Shown here piece after piece: positions 17,027 to 26,200 of a DNA stretch of 45,309 nucleotides; the stretch's first letter is position 1; each line of letters opens with the position of its first letter. Made by a program: the position numbers and the translations under genes. The DNA comes from an uncultured Oscillospiraceae bacterium (GTDB taxonomy: Bacteria; Bacillota; Clostridia; Oscillospirales; Acutalibacteraceae): NCBI GenBank assembly GCA_949289045.1, contig CASEMN010000017.1, positions 1-45,309 on the forward strand, in the 5' to 3' direction. The notes beneath the pieces are model-generated. The model worked only from the letters and a program-made list of their open reading frames with translations. It made no database searches and was not told the DNA's origin.

Positions 17027-17791
17027 ATGGACACTTTCAAACTCGGATCACATGAATTTACATCAAGATTTATTTTAGGCTCGGGAAAATATTCCCTTAA
17101 CCTTATTAAAGCTGCCGTTGAAGAAGCAGGAGCTCAGATTATCACACTGGCTCTTAGAAGAGCAAACCTCGGCGGAGCAGAAAACATTCTCGACTACATT
17201 CCTGAGGGAGTTACACTTCTCCCCAACACATCGGGTGCTAGAAACGCTGATGAGGCTGTGAGAATTGCACGTCTTGCAAGAGAAATCGGATGCGGCGATT
17301 TTGTAAAAATCGAAGTTATCCACGATTCAAAATATCTTCTCCCCGATAACTACGAGACAATAAAGGCAACAGAAATCCTTGCTAAAGAGGGATTTGTAGT
17401 TATGCCCTATATGTATCCCGACCTTAACGCTGCAAGAGATCTTGCAAATGCCGGTGCAGCCTGCATTATGCCCCTTGGTTCACCTATCGGCTCAAACAAG
17501 GGTCTTTGCACAAAGGATTTCATCCAGATACTTATTGACGAAATCGATCTTCCCGTCATTGTAGACGCAGGCATAGGCCGTCCCTCACAGGCATGCGAGG
17601 CAATGGAAATGGGTGCTGCCGCAGTTATGGCAAACACTGCAATCGCAACAGCAGGTGACATTCCTGCAATGGCAAAAGCATTTAAACAGGCTATTGAAGC
17701 AGGACGCAGCGCATACCTTTCAGGTCTCGGAAGAGTTCTTGACAAAGGCGGCAGTGCTTCCTCTCCCCTTACAGGATTCTTGCAGGACTAA
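17027..17791 (+). CDS. thiG: Thiazole synthase
   Basis: A 254-residue TIM-barrel enzyme that builds the thiazole phosphate from deoxyxylulose phosphate, dehydroglycine and ThiS thiocarboxylate. The Schiff-base lysine is in FVKIEVI (Lys94). Phosphate and barrel loops include [22 protein letters not shown] and VMANTAIA. The length and termini are normal. AAGGAG lies about ten bases upstream of the ATG. It directly precedes thiH, whose product supplies dehydroglycine in anaerobes. Confidence 0.97.
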   Translation: MDTFKLGSHEFTSRFILGSGKYSLNLIKAAVEEAGAQIITLALRRANLGGAENILDYIPEGVTLLPNTSGARNADEAVRIARLAREIGCGDFVKIEVIHDSKYLLPDNYETIKATEILAKEGFVVMPYMYPDLNAARDLANAGAACIMPLGSPIGSNKGLCTKDFIQILIDEIDLPVIVDAGIGRPSQACEAMEMGAAAVMANTAIATAGDIPAMAKAFKQAIEAGRSAYLSGLGRVLDKGGSASSPLTGFLQD

Positions 17792-17838
17792 TTTCCACAT
17801 AAGCTTGAGAAAATCAGAAAGGCAGCGAATTTTATATT

Positions 17839-18990
17839 ATGAGAGAACTTATTGACCATATGAAATATCTGGAGGGAATGGAACAGCTCGACTCAGACAT
17901 TCTCGACAGAGTTATTTCAGCAATGAACAGCTACGACTACAATAAATATACCGCTGAGGATGTAAAGCGTGCCCTCAGAAACGACCAGTGCTCACCAGAG
18001 GACTTTGCAGCGCTTCTTTCACCTGCCGCAGCGCCTTTCCTTGAAGAAATGGCACAGCGTGCACAGCAGGAGACAAGAAAGCATTTTGGCAACACAATTT
18101 ATATGTTCACTCCCCTCTACATTGCAAACTACTGCGAAAACTACTGTGTTTACTGCGGCTTTAACTGCCACAATAAAATCCACCGTGCAAAGCTCAATGC
18201 AGAAGAGATTGAAAAAGAGATGAAGACAATTGCTGATACCGGTCTTCAGGAAATCCTTATCCTTACAGGTGAAAGCCCCAAAATGTCAGATGTTCAGTAC
18301 ATCGGTGAAGCCTGCAAAATTGCAAGAAAGTATTTTAAAGTTGTAGGCCTCGAAGTATATCCCATGAACTCCGACCAATACGCTTATCTTCACTCATGCG
18401 GTGCAGACTTTGTAACCGTTTTCCAGGAGACATATAACTCCGACAAATACGCAACTCTTCACCTTGGCGGAAATAAAAGAATTTTCCCCTACCGCTTCTA
18501 CGCTCAGGAAAGAGCCATTAAAGGCGGCATCAGAGGCGTCGGCTTTGCAGCTCTTTTAGGTCTCGACGATTTCAGAAAGGATGCCTTCGCAACAGGTATG
18601 CACGCATATCTTTTACAGAGAAAATATCCTCACGCTGAAATTGCATTCTCCTGCCCCCGTCTTCGTCCCATTATCAACAACGACAAGATAAATCCCAAGG
18701 ATGTACATGAGCCTCAGCTTCTTCAGATTATCTGTGCTTACAGAATCTTCATGCCCTTTGCTTCAATCACCATTTCAAGCCGTGAAAATGCTAATTTCCG
18801 CAACAACATAATCAAAATTGCCGCAACAAAGATTTCAGCAGGCGTTGACGTTGGCATAGGCGGACATTCAGGCGAAGCCAAAGGCGACGAGCAGTTTGAA
18901 ATTGATGACGGTCGTACAGTAAGCGAAATTTACCAGGCTATTAAAGATGCAGGTCTCCAGCCTGTTATGAGCGACTACATCTATGTTTGA
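17839..18990 (+). CDS. thiH: 2-iminoacetate synthase ThiH
   Basis: A 383-residue radical SAM enzyme that cleaves tyrosine to p-cresol and dehydroglycine for thiazole formation. The cluster motif is CENYCVYCGF with Cys99, Cys103 and Cys106. Downstream segments such as ILILTGESP, ITISSRE and GIGGHSG fit ThiH. Its presence implies the oxygen-sensitive route, consistent with an anaerobe. The ATG at 17839 has only a distant AAAGG about 17 bases upstream, so this start is less certain than others in the operon. The last eight bases overlap tenI. Confidence 0.95.
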   Translation: MRELIDHMKYLEGMEQLDSDILDRVISAMNSYDYNKYTAEDVKRALRNDQCSPEDFAALLSPAAAPFLEEMAQRAQQETRKHFGNTIYMFTPLYIANYCENYCVYCGFNCHNKIHRAKLNAEEIEKEMKTIADTGLQEILILTGESPKMSDVQYIGEACKIARKYFKVVGLEVYPMNSDQYAYLHSCGADFVTVFQETYNSDKYATLHLGGNKRIFPYRFYAQERAIKGGIRGVGFAALLGLDDFRKDAFATGMHAYLLQRKYPHAEIAFSCPRLRPIINNDKINPKDVHEPQLLQIICAYRIFMPFASITISSRENANFRNNIIKIAATKISAGVDVGIGGHSGEAKGDEQFEIDDGRTVSEIYQAIKDAGLQPVMSDYIYV

Positions 18991-19579
18991 TATAATATCG
19001 GTTACAAACAGAAAGCTTTGCAGAGAGGATTTTTTACTGCGAATTGAAAAAACAGCAAATTCCGGAGTATCAAAAATAATACTCAGGGAAAAGGATTTAT
19101 CCCCTAATGAATATCTTAAACTGGCAGAAGAATGCCGCAGTATCTGTGAAAACACATCTGCCGAACTTATAGTGCACACTTTCTTCCATGAGCTTTTTGA
19201 GGCAGGCTTTGACAAAATCCATATGCCCCTTCCCCTTTTGGAAGAGAACCCGCAAATAAAACAAAAGGCACAGCTTTTAGGAGTTTCGGTTCACTCTAAA
19301 GAGCAGGCTGAAAAGGCGCTGGCTTTAGGAGCTGATTACCTTACGGCAGGCCATATTTTCGCAACCGACTGCAAAAAGGGAGTGCCGCCGAGAGGACTCA
19401 GTTTCTTAAAAGAAATCTGTGTCCTTTCACCGGTACCAGTTTATGCAATAGGCGGAATAAACAGTGAAAATGCGTACCTTGCCGCCGAAAAGGGAGCTAA
19501 GGGCGTATGCGTAATGTCGGGACTCATGGAATGTGAAAATCCTTATGAATATGTAAAAGCTTTTAAAAACACAAAATAA
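18983..19579 (+). CDS. tenI: TenI-like thiazole tautomerase (ThiE paralog)
   Basis: A 198-residue ThiE/TenI-fold protein. The ThiE substrate residues are changed: the NDN motif is HTF (65-67) and GADGVHLGQ is GFDKIHMPL. The segment GHIFATDCKKGVPPRGLSFL closely matches Bacillus TenI (GHVFETDCKKGL), including the catalytic histidine, here His124. It therefore probably tautomerises the thiazole product of ThiG to the aromatic carboxythiazole form rather than acting as a second ThiE. The start overlaps thiH by eight bases (coupled), and a strong terminator ends the operon after it. Confidence 0.85.
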   Translation: MFDIISVTNRKLCREDFLLRIEKTANSGVSKIILREKDLSPNEYLKLAEECRSICENTSAELIVHTFFHELFEAGFDKIHMPLPLLEENPQIKQKAQLLGVSVHSKEQAEKALALGADYLTAGHIFATDCKKGVPPRGLSFLKEICVLSPVPVYAIGGINSENAYLAAEKGAKGVCVMSGLMECENPYEYVKAFKNTK

Positions 19580-19583
19580 AATG

Positions 19584-19623
19584 CAGCCTGTAACGGAGAG
19601 TTAATACCGTTACAGGCTGTTTT
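19584..19623 (+). terminator. Terminator of the thiamine operon
   Basis: A perfect 13-bp stem (CAGCCTGTAACGG at 19584-19596 with its complement at 19607-19619) is followed by TTTT. Confidence 0.92.
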
Positions 19624-19655
19624 ACTGTTAATGTTAAATGTAATTTTAAGCTTCT

Positions 19656-20297
19656 TTAAAACTCACGTTTTTCATAAAACTTAATGGAAATCAGAGCCGA
19701 TATTGCCACGAGAATAAGGGAAATCGGGAAGGCAATGAGTCCTGCGCGTAAATTCTCCGCAGGAATAGGTTTTGTTGTGGGACCAAAAAGTCCTGAAGCC
19801 GTTTCAGCAATAATTCCGCCCATTACCGAAATGGCAGCAATGGAAATAAGATACCAAAACCTTCCTTTTTCAACACCCAATTTAAATATGGGCGGAAATG
19901 CTATGGCTGTATAAATTAATCCAAAGGATGCACATATTACGGAAATTGAAAAGTAAAATCCTATATCCCAGTTCCCTGCATTAACAATTAAGCTTATAAC
20001 AAAATATAAAGCGGCAGCAGCGACATTTCCCGCCATTGACAGCACATATTTGCTGAGAACTATATCGCTCCTTTTATAAGGCAAAGCTATACTGAATACA
20101 TCCCAGCGGCTTCTTTCGTCAAAGGACATAATTGTCATGGGGAACATGGACATAAGAAGCGACGCAAAGAAAGCAAAGAAAAGTGTTCCTGCGTTTTTAC
20201 CAAAAACAGAAATTACCACAAATACAATGGGAGACACAAGCATATATCTGCACTGCTTAGCTGCTACATATAAGTCTTTTATAAGTATGCCTTTCAT
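19656..20297 (-). CDS. ABC-2 type transporter permease
   Basis: A 213-residue membrane protein with about six transmembrane helices, resembling ABC-2 membrane components associated with YtrA-type cassettes. The N-terminus MKGILIKDLYVAAKQCRYML and the motif MTIMSFDERSRWDVFSIALPYKRSDIVLSKY are typical of this permease type. It likely pairs with the adjacent ATPase to export a compound or respond to cell-envelope stress. The ATG overlaps the stop of the ATPase gene (ATGA), so translation is coupled. The substrate is not evident. Confidence 0.87.
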   Translation of the reverse strand: MKGILIKDLYVAAKQCRYMLVSPIVFVVISVFGKNAGTLFFAFFASLLMSMFPMTIMSFDERSRWDVFSIALPYKRSDIVLSKYVLSMAGNVAAAALYFVISLIVNAGNWDIGFYFSISVICASFGLIYTAIAFPPIFKLGVEKGRFWYLISIAAISVMGGIIAETASGLFGPTTKPIPAENLRAGLIAFPISLILVAISALISIKFYEKREF

Positions 20298-21133
20298 CTT
20301 TCACCCGCTCCTTTTACCATAAATACTATTATCTCTTCAAGAGTCGCGCTTTCTGTCTTAATACCCGAAGCCTTTTCTCTGTCAACAAGAGCCTGAACCG
20401 AATATCCGTTTTTACGCACTCCTACTGCTGCATCCTTTATAAATTCAAACTCAGCCTCAGAACAGTTGACAATGCCGTATCTCTCCGTAAGGGCATCCTT
20501 TTCGTCCACAAATACAAGCTTTCCCTCATGGATAAAGGCTATATAGTCACAGAGCTTTTCCAGGTCGCTTAAAATATGTGAGGACATAAGCACTGAATGA
20601 TCCTCCGCCCTTGTGTAATCATAAAGGATATCCACAATCTCATCACGGACTATTGGGTCAAGTCCTCCTGTGGGCTCGTCAAGGATAAGGAACTTCGCCT
20701 TATGGGAAAGGGCAACTGCCATGGAGAGCTTCATTCTCATTCCCCTTGAATATTCCTTAAAGGCTCTGTCCAAAGGAAGTGAAAATTTATCTATATAACC
20801 GAAGAACTCGTTTTCGTCCCAGTTTTCATAGGTGTTCTTCATTATGGAGCTTACCTGTTTTACATTGATGCCGTCAGGGAAATAGGACTGATCAAGTACA
20901 ACGCCTATATCCTGCTTCGCCTTTAAAAGCTCGGCATTTCCCTCTGCTCCCAAAACAGAAATTGTACCGTCATATTTTATCATTCCTAAAATTGCTTTTA
21001 TAAGGGTGCTTTTTCCTGCTCCGTTTTCGCCTATCAGTCCCATAATACATCCGCTGGGAAGAGTAAAATTTATATTATCAAGGGTAAAGCCCTTATATTT
21101 CTTTGTTACATTTTTAATCTCAAGTGCGTTCAA
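20294..21133 (-). CDS. ABC transporter ATP-binding protein
   Basis: A 279-residue ATPase. Walker A is GENGAGKST (35-43), the signature is YSRGMRMKLSMA, Walker B is FLILDEPTGGLDP, and the H-loop is SSHIL. Its C-terminal extension (about 210-279) is typical of ABC-2 exporters. It energises the adjacent permease. It lies four bases after the GntR regulator and overlaps the permease gene, giving the order regulator-ATPase-permease of YtrA-type cassettes, which are often induced by antibiotics acting on the cell wall (family knowledge). Confidence 0.93.
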   Translation of the reverse strand: MNALEIKNVTKKYKGFTLDNINFTLPSGCIMGLIGENGAGKSTLIKAILGMIKYDGTISVLGAEGNAELLKAKQDIGVVLDQSYFPDGINVKQVSSIMKNTYENWDENEFFGYIDKFSLPLDRAFKEYSRGMRMKLSMAVALSHKAKFLILDEPTGGLDPIVRDEIVDILYDYTRAEDHSVLMSSHILSDLEKLCDYIAFIHEGKLVFVDEKDALTERYGIVNCSEAEFEFIKDAAVGVRKNGYSVQALVDREKASGIKTESATLEEIIVFMVKGAGER

Positions 21134-21137
21134 AATA

Positions 21138-21512
21138 TTATTCCTCCTTTGAAATAATACTCAGCATTTCTAAAAGTTCTTCTCTCTGGATTCCCGCCAA
21201 AGCCGCCGTTTCGCATATCTCCTGCATGAGAGTTTCTATTTTTCTCAAATATTCTTCTCGTATAAGCTCATTATTGCGCTCGGCTACAAAGCAGCCTTTA
21301 GCCGCTACCGTATAAATAAAGCCTTCTCTTTCAAGCTCATCGTAAGCCCTTTTGGTTGTTATAACGCTTATATGTAAATCCTTTGCAAGAGCTCTTATGG
21401 ACGGAAGAGGCTCCCCTGCCTTTAGTTCACCTGAAACGATAAGTCCTTTTATCTGAGTATATATCTGGTCATAAATAGGTTTTCCTCCGGAATTGCTTAT
21501 AATTATGTTAAT
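21138..21512 (-). CDS. GntR family (YtrA subfamily) repressor
   Basis: A short GntR regulator of 124 residues with the winged helix (PIYDQIYTQIKGLIVSGELK, then LPSIRALAKDLHIS and TTKRAYDELEREGFI) and a short C-terminal dimerisation helix pair, as in YtrA. No ATG or TTG is available at the N-terminus. The SD GGAGG (21525-21521) overlaps an in-frame GTG at 21521, while an ATT codon at 21512 lies eight bases after it and gives the usual family start (M)NIIISNSGGKPIYDQ. I therefore place the start at ATT; the GTG at 21521 is the alternative and would add three residues. It presumably represses its own operon. Confidence 0.82.
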   Translation of the reverse strand: MNIIISNSGGKPIYDQIYTQIKGLIVSGELKAGEPLPSIRALAKDLHISVITTKRAYDELEREGFIYTVAAKGCFVAERNNELIREEYLRKIETLMQEICETAALAGIQREELLEMLSIISKEE

Positions 21513-21526
21513 AGCTATCACCTCCG

Positions 21527-21551
21527 CAGGCTAAGCCTGCACGTAATCTGC
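21527..21551 (+). repeat. Palindromic intergenic repeat, copy A
   Basis: GCAGGCT-A-AGCCTGC (from 21526) is a perfect 7-bp inverted repeat followed by ACGTAATCTGC. It matches copy B (about 97 bases away) at 20 of 21 positions and copy C after tex at 17 of 21. In the GntR transcript this hairpin lies immediately before the SD. Confidence 0.6.
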
Positions 21552-21622
21552 GCAATTTAGTTTTATGTAAATCATTCTTTTAATGCCCGCAGCTTAGTTT
21601 ACTGTGTATTGCTGCTCTTGCA

Positions 21623-21647
21623 ATAGGCTAATCCTGCACGTAATCGG
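21623..21647 (+). repeat. Palindromic intergenic repeat, copy B
   Basis: AGGCTAATCCTGCACGTAAT (21625-21644) differs from copy A by one base, which breaks one pair of the palindrome. It lies in the same leader region upstream of the GntR gene. Between 21552 and 21770 I see no coding sequence. Confidence 0.55.
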
Positions 21648-21769
21648 AAAACGTTGGTTTCAGGGCATTGACCCGTTGACTTACACAATTTACTTTTACT
21701 GATTTACATATGCGCTTTTAATTTTCATGTACATGCAGCTGACAGCTACCGGTCCGCCGTTCAACTGTT

Positions 21770-21800
21770 CATATACAGTATATACAGTAATAACAGTATT
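21770..21800 (-). promoter_or_regulatory. Putative GntR operator: three tandem 9-bp repeats
   Basis: Read on the minus strand, the unit TACTGTTAT-TACTGTATA-TACTGTATA repeats three times in tandem. It fills the spacer and covers the -10 element of the cassette promoter, so a protein bound there would block transcription. The central GTATATAC is also palindromic. Confidence 0.6.
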
Positions 21801-21805
21801 GTCAA
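21777..21805 (-). promoter_or_regulatory. Promoter of the GntR-ABC cassette
   Basis: On the minus strand, a perfect TTGACA (21805-21800) and TATACT (21782-21777) are separated by 17 nt. The leader to the GntR start would be about 250 nt and contains repeat copies A and B. Confidence 0.8.
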
Positions 21806-22001
21806 CACCTTTTAAAAACTTTTTCCTGTTAAATTTTTACTTTACAAAACATAACATAAAAGCTCAAACACTACTACTCTTTTACTTATACATGTATAAT
21901 AATGAAAAGATTCACCTCTGAAAAAGTCGATATATAAAAAATTCTAAAAAAGCATATCAATATTTGTATATGTTATCCGTGAATTTTTTGTAGAAAAATG
22001 A

Positions 22002-22030
22002 TTGAAAGGATATAAAATGTGTGATAAAAT
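22002..22030 (+). promoter_or_regulatory. Promoter of carAB
   Basis: TTGAAA at 22002-22007 and TAAAAT at 22025-22030 with 17-nt spacing. The transcript would start near 22037 and carry a leader of about 145 nt. The region from about 21806 to 22001 shows no gene. Confidence 0.6.
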
Positions 22031-22084
22031 ATCTGTTTAGAAAACACGGACAAGCTCCGTTTTGTACTGTTTTTCGCAGACGAG

Positions 22085-22127
22085 AAATTTTGCACCCATG
22101 TATTTAGCTGAGCGCAAAATTTTTTTA
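22085..22127 (+). terminator. Attenuator-like hairpin in the carA leader
   Basis: AAATTTTGC (22085-22093) pairs with GCAAAATTT (22114-22122), and the stem runs into a T-rich tail. It lies between the promoter and carA, so it may control read-through. No PyrR-binding consensus was recognised. Confidence 0.55.
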
Positions 22128-22180
22128 TGCATTTTTAAGTTGTAACAATTATTTATGTTCTGAAAGGAAAGGTGAAGACT

Positions 22181-23251
22181 GTGGAAGCTTATTTGGTTCT
22201 TGAAGACGGCTCTGTTTATCCGGGTACACCGAGAGGTGCGTTCCGTGAGACCGCCTGCGAAATTGTTTTTAACACCTCCATGTCTGGCTACATTGAGATT
22301 TTAAGCGATCCCGCTAATATCGGAAAAGGTGTAGTAATGACATACCCCTTAATCGGAAATTACGGTGTATGCCGTGAGGATTTTGAATCTGACAGACTTC
22401 ATCCGCAGGCTCTTATTGTCCATGAGCTTTGCGATATTCCGTCAAATTTCAGAAGTGAGGATACTCTCGAAGAAATTCTCAAAGAATACAACATCCCCTG
22501 CCTTGCCGATGTTGACACAAGAAGCGTTGTTCAAAAGCTTTGTGAAAAAGGTTCAATGAAAGGTATTGTCACAGACGATATTTCAGATATGAACCGCCTT
22601 ATGAAAGCTATGGCTGCTTTTGACTGTGACTGCAAAGCAGGTACTAAGGAAGTTTATACTGCCGGCGACAATAACACCGGAGCAAAAATTGCGTTTATCG
22701 ACTACGGCACAAAAAAGAGCATTGTTAAAATACTCACCGACAGAAACTGCCGTGTAACTGTTTTCCCAGCTGAGACTAAGGCAGAAACTGTTCTTGAAGG
22801 CGGATTCGGAGGAATTTTCCTCTCTGACGGCCCCGGCAATCCCGCTGAGTATGAAAGCGAGATAAAAGAAGCTGCAAAGCTCCTTGAAAGCGGAATCCCC
22901 ATGCTTGCAATCGGCCTCGGCTATCAGATTCTTGCTCTTTCTCAGGGTGCAAAGGTCTATAAGATGAAGCAGGGTCACAGAGGAACAAACCACCCTGTAC
23001 GTTTTGCAGAAAACGGCAGAACATTTATCACCGCTCAGAATCACGGCTACGCTGTTGACGGCGAGTCTCTCCCCGAAAACACAGAGGTAACCTGCGAAAA
23101 CGTAAACGATTCCAGCGTTGAGGGTCTTTCTTTTGCAGGCAAACCCGTTACAGCCGTTCAGTTCACACCCGATTCAAATAAGGGCGCAAGCGCAACAGTA
23201 TTTATCTACAACAAATTCATAGAAGAGGCGGAGGGTACGAAAAATGATTGA
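22181..23251 (+). CDS. carA: Carbamoyl phosphate synthase small subunit, glutaminase-inactive
   Basis: A 356-residue CarA with the usual N-terminal domain (MEAYLVLEDGSVYPG, ILSDPANIGKGVVMTYPLIGNYG) and a class I glutamine amidotransferase fold (FLSDGPGNPAEY, KMKQGHRGTNHPV, AQNHGYAVD). Normally this subunit hydrolyses glutamine and passes ammonia to CarB. Here the nucleophile elbow GICLGHQ reads AIGLGYQ, with Gly245 in place of Cys and Tyr248 in place of His. The VQYHPEAS motif reads VQFTPDSN, with Thr329 for His and Asp331 for Glu. The catalytic triad is thus lost while the frame and scaffold are intact, so it is probably a structural partner for ammonia-fed CarB. The GTG at 22181 has AAAGG eight bases upstream; a GTG nine bases earlier is possible. 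Confidence 0.93.
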   Translation: MEAYLVLEDGSVYPGTPRGAFRETACEIVFNTSMSGYIEILSDPANIGKGVVMTYPLIGNYGVCREDFESDRLHPQALIVHELCDIPSNFRSEDTLEEILKEYNIPCLADVDTRSVVQKLCEKGSMKGIVTDDISDMNRLMKAMAAFDCDCKAGTKEVYTAGDNNTGAKIAFIDYGTKKSIVKILTDRNCRVTVFPAETKAETVLEGGFGGIFLSDGPGNPAEYESEIKEAAKLLESGIPMLAIGLGYQILALSQGAKVYKMKQGHRGTNHPVRFAENGRTFITAQNHGYAVDGESLPENTEVTCENVNDSSVEGLSFAGKPVTAVQFTPDSNKGASATVFIYNKFIEEAEGTKND

Positions 23252-26200
23252 TAAGACCATTAAGAAAGTTCTCGTTATCGGCTCCGGCCCCATTGTCATA
23301 GGTCAGGCTGCCGAATTTGACTATGCCGGCACTCAGGCCTGCCGTTCACTTAAAGAAGAGGGCATTGAAGTTGTTCTCGTAAACTCAAACCCCGCTACAA
23401 TCATGACCGATAAGGACATTGCGGACAAGGTTTACATTGAGCCTCTTACAGTACGCACTCTCGAAAAAATCATCGAGGTTGAAAGACCCGATTCAATTCT
23501 TCCCACCCTCGGCGGACAGACAGGTCTTAACCTTGCCATGGAGCTTGAGGAAAAGGGAATTCTCGAAAAGCTCGGCACACGTCTTATTGGTATCTCCGCC
23601 AAAGCCATTAAAATGGCTGAGGATAGACAGGAATTCAAGGACACAATGGAAAGCATTGACGAGCCCTGCATCGAATCCCTTGTTGTTGAAACAGTTGAAG
23701 ATGCCGTCGATTTCAGCGCAAAGATAGGTTATCCCGTAATTGTACGTCCCGCATATACCCTCGGCGGTACAGGCGGCGGAATCGCATACAGCGAAGAAGA
23801 GCTTCGTGAAATCGCATCAAACGGTATCCGTCTTTCACGTGTAAATCAGGTTCTTATTGAAAAATGTATTTCCGGCTGGAAAGAAATTGAGTACGAGGTT
23901 ATGCGTGACTCAAAGGGCAACTGCATCACAATATGCAGCATGGAAAACGTTGACCCTGTTGGTATCCACACAGGAGACTCCATAGTTGTCGCTCCCACTC
24001 AGACTCTTTCCGATAAAGAGTGCCAGATGCTCAGAGCTTCCGCTCTCAACATTATTTCAGCTCTCGGCATTCAGGGCGGATGCAACGTTCAGTTTGCTCT
24101 CGAGCCTCACTCATTCAAATACGCCGTTATCGAGGTTAACCCCCGTGTTTCCCGTTCATCGGCTCTTGCTTCCAAGGCAACAGGATTCCCCATTGCGAGA
24201 GTTGCCGCTAAAATCGCTCTCGGTCTCGGTCTTGACGAGATTCCCAACGCTGTTACAGGCAAGACTTTCGCAAGCTTTGAGCCGGCAATTGACTACTGTG
24301 TTGTAAAGTTCCCCAAATGGCCTTTCGACAAGTTCGTAACAGCTAAACGTGAGCTTGGCACTCAGATGAAGGCAACAGGCGAAGTTATGGCTATTGCCCG
24401 CTCCTTTGAGGCTGCAATGCACAAGGCTGTTAACTCCCTTGAGGAAAACAGACAGAGCATACTTGAAGATGAGTTTATTGCTCTCGGCAAGGAAGAGCTT
24501 GAGAAGCGTCTTCACAACGCCGACAACGAGCGTTTCTATGTTGTAGCAGCTTCTATTTACTGCGGAATTTCAATTGATACAATTTATGACATCACTAAAA
24601 TAGATAAATGGTTCCTCAACGGTATCAAAAACATCGTTGATATGGAAAAGCACCTCATGGAAGGCAAATGCGACCGTGAGACAATGCTCAAAGCTAAAAA
24701 GCTTGGTCTTACAGACACAGTTATTGCAAAGAACCTCGGCATTACTGCTGACGCTGTTAAGAATATGCGTGAAATGTGGGGCATCACTCCCGCTTTCTCA
24801 CTGGTTGATACCTGCGCCGCAGAGTTTGCCGCACAGACTCCCTACTATTACTCAGATTTCGGAATCAAAAACGAATCCAATCCTGCAACAAACCGCAAAA
24901 AGGTTCTTGTTCTCGGTTCAGGTCCTATCAGAATCGGTCAGGGTATTGAGTTCGACTACTGCTCCGTACACTGTGTATGGGCTCTCAAACAGCTTGGCTG
25001 TGAGACAATCATTATAAACAACAACCCCGAAACAGTTTCAACCGACTTCGACGTTGCAGATAAACTCTACTTTGAGCCTCTTACCCCCGAATTTGTACGC
25101 AATGTTGTTGAGCTCGAACAGCCCGACGGAGCTATTGTTCAGTTCGGCGGACAGACTGCTATTAAACTTACAAAAGCTCTTACGGAAATGGGCGTAAAAA
25201 TCTACGGCACAGACGCTGATGACGTTGACGCCGCAGAGGACAGAGAGCGTTTCGACGAAACCCTTGAAAAATGCTCTATTCCACGTCCCAAAGGAAAAAC
25301 TGTATTCACCTGTGAAGAAGCCATCGAAGCTGCAAATCAGCTGGGTTACCCAGTACTTGTCCGTCCCAGCTACGTTCTCGGCGGTCAGGGTATGCAGATT
25401 GCTGTATGCGATGAGGACATCCGCGAATTCATGGGAATTATCACAAAGACGGTTAAGGAGCTCAATGAGCACCCCGTACTTGTAGATAAATACCTTATGG
25501 GCGAAGAAGTTGAAGTTGACGCTATCTGCGACGGTGAGGATGTGCTTATCCCCGGTATCATGGAGCACATCGACCGTGCTGGTATCCACTCCGGTGACTC
25601 AATTTCAGTTTATCCCGCAAACAGAATTTCAAAGTCTGTTCAGGATACAATCGTTGACTATACCAACCGTCTTGCAAAGGCTCTTAACGTTATCGGTATG
25701 ATGAACATTCAGTTCATCGTAATGGACAACAAGGTTTATATCATCGAAGTAAACCCACGTTCATCCAGAACCGTTCCCTATATCAGCAAGGTTACAGGCA
25801 TTCCCGCAATTGCCCTTGCAACTGAGATTATGCTCGGTGCAAAACTTAAAGATCTCCCCTACGGCACAGGTCTTTACAGAAACAGCGGATATTACGCCAT
25901 TAAGATGCCCGTATTCTCCTTTGAGAAAATCAGAGGCGCTGACACAAGCCTTGGTCCGGAAATGAAGTCAACCGGTGAAGTTCTCGGTATTTCAAGAAAC
26001 TACAATGAGGCTCTTCTCAAGGCATTCGAGGGAGCAGGTGTAAATCTTCCTAAGGACGGAAAGATTATCGTAACTGTCTGTGATAAAGATAAGCCTGAAA
26101 TCTGCCAGCTTCTCAAGAGATTCAAAGATTCTGAGTTCCAGTTCTATGCAACAGAGGGAACAAAGAAACTTCTTGAAGATGAAGGCATAAACGTTACCGC

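Noticed and set aside
22181..23251. carA as a pseudogene
   Set aside because: The frame is complete, the N-terminal domain and scaffold are conserved and the gene overlaps an intact carB; specific active-site loss fits better than decay.
23419..25701. Several long frames on other strands or frames inside carB
   Set aside because: They are shadows of a strongly biased coding sequence and lack SD sites and family similarity.
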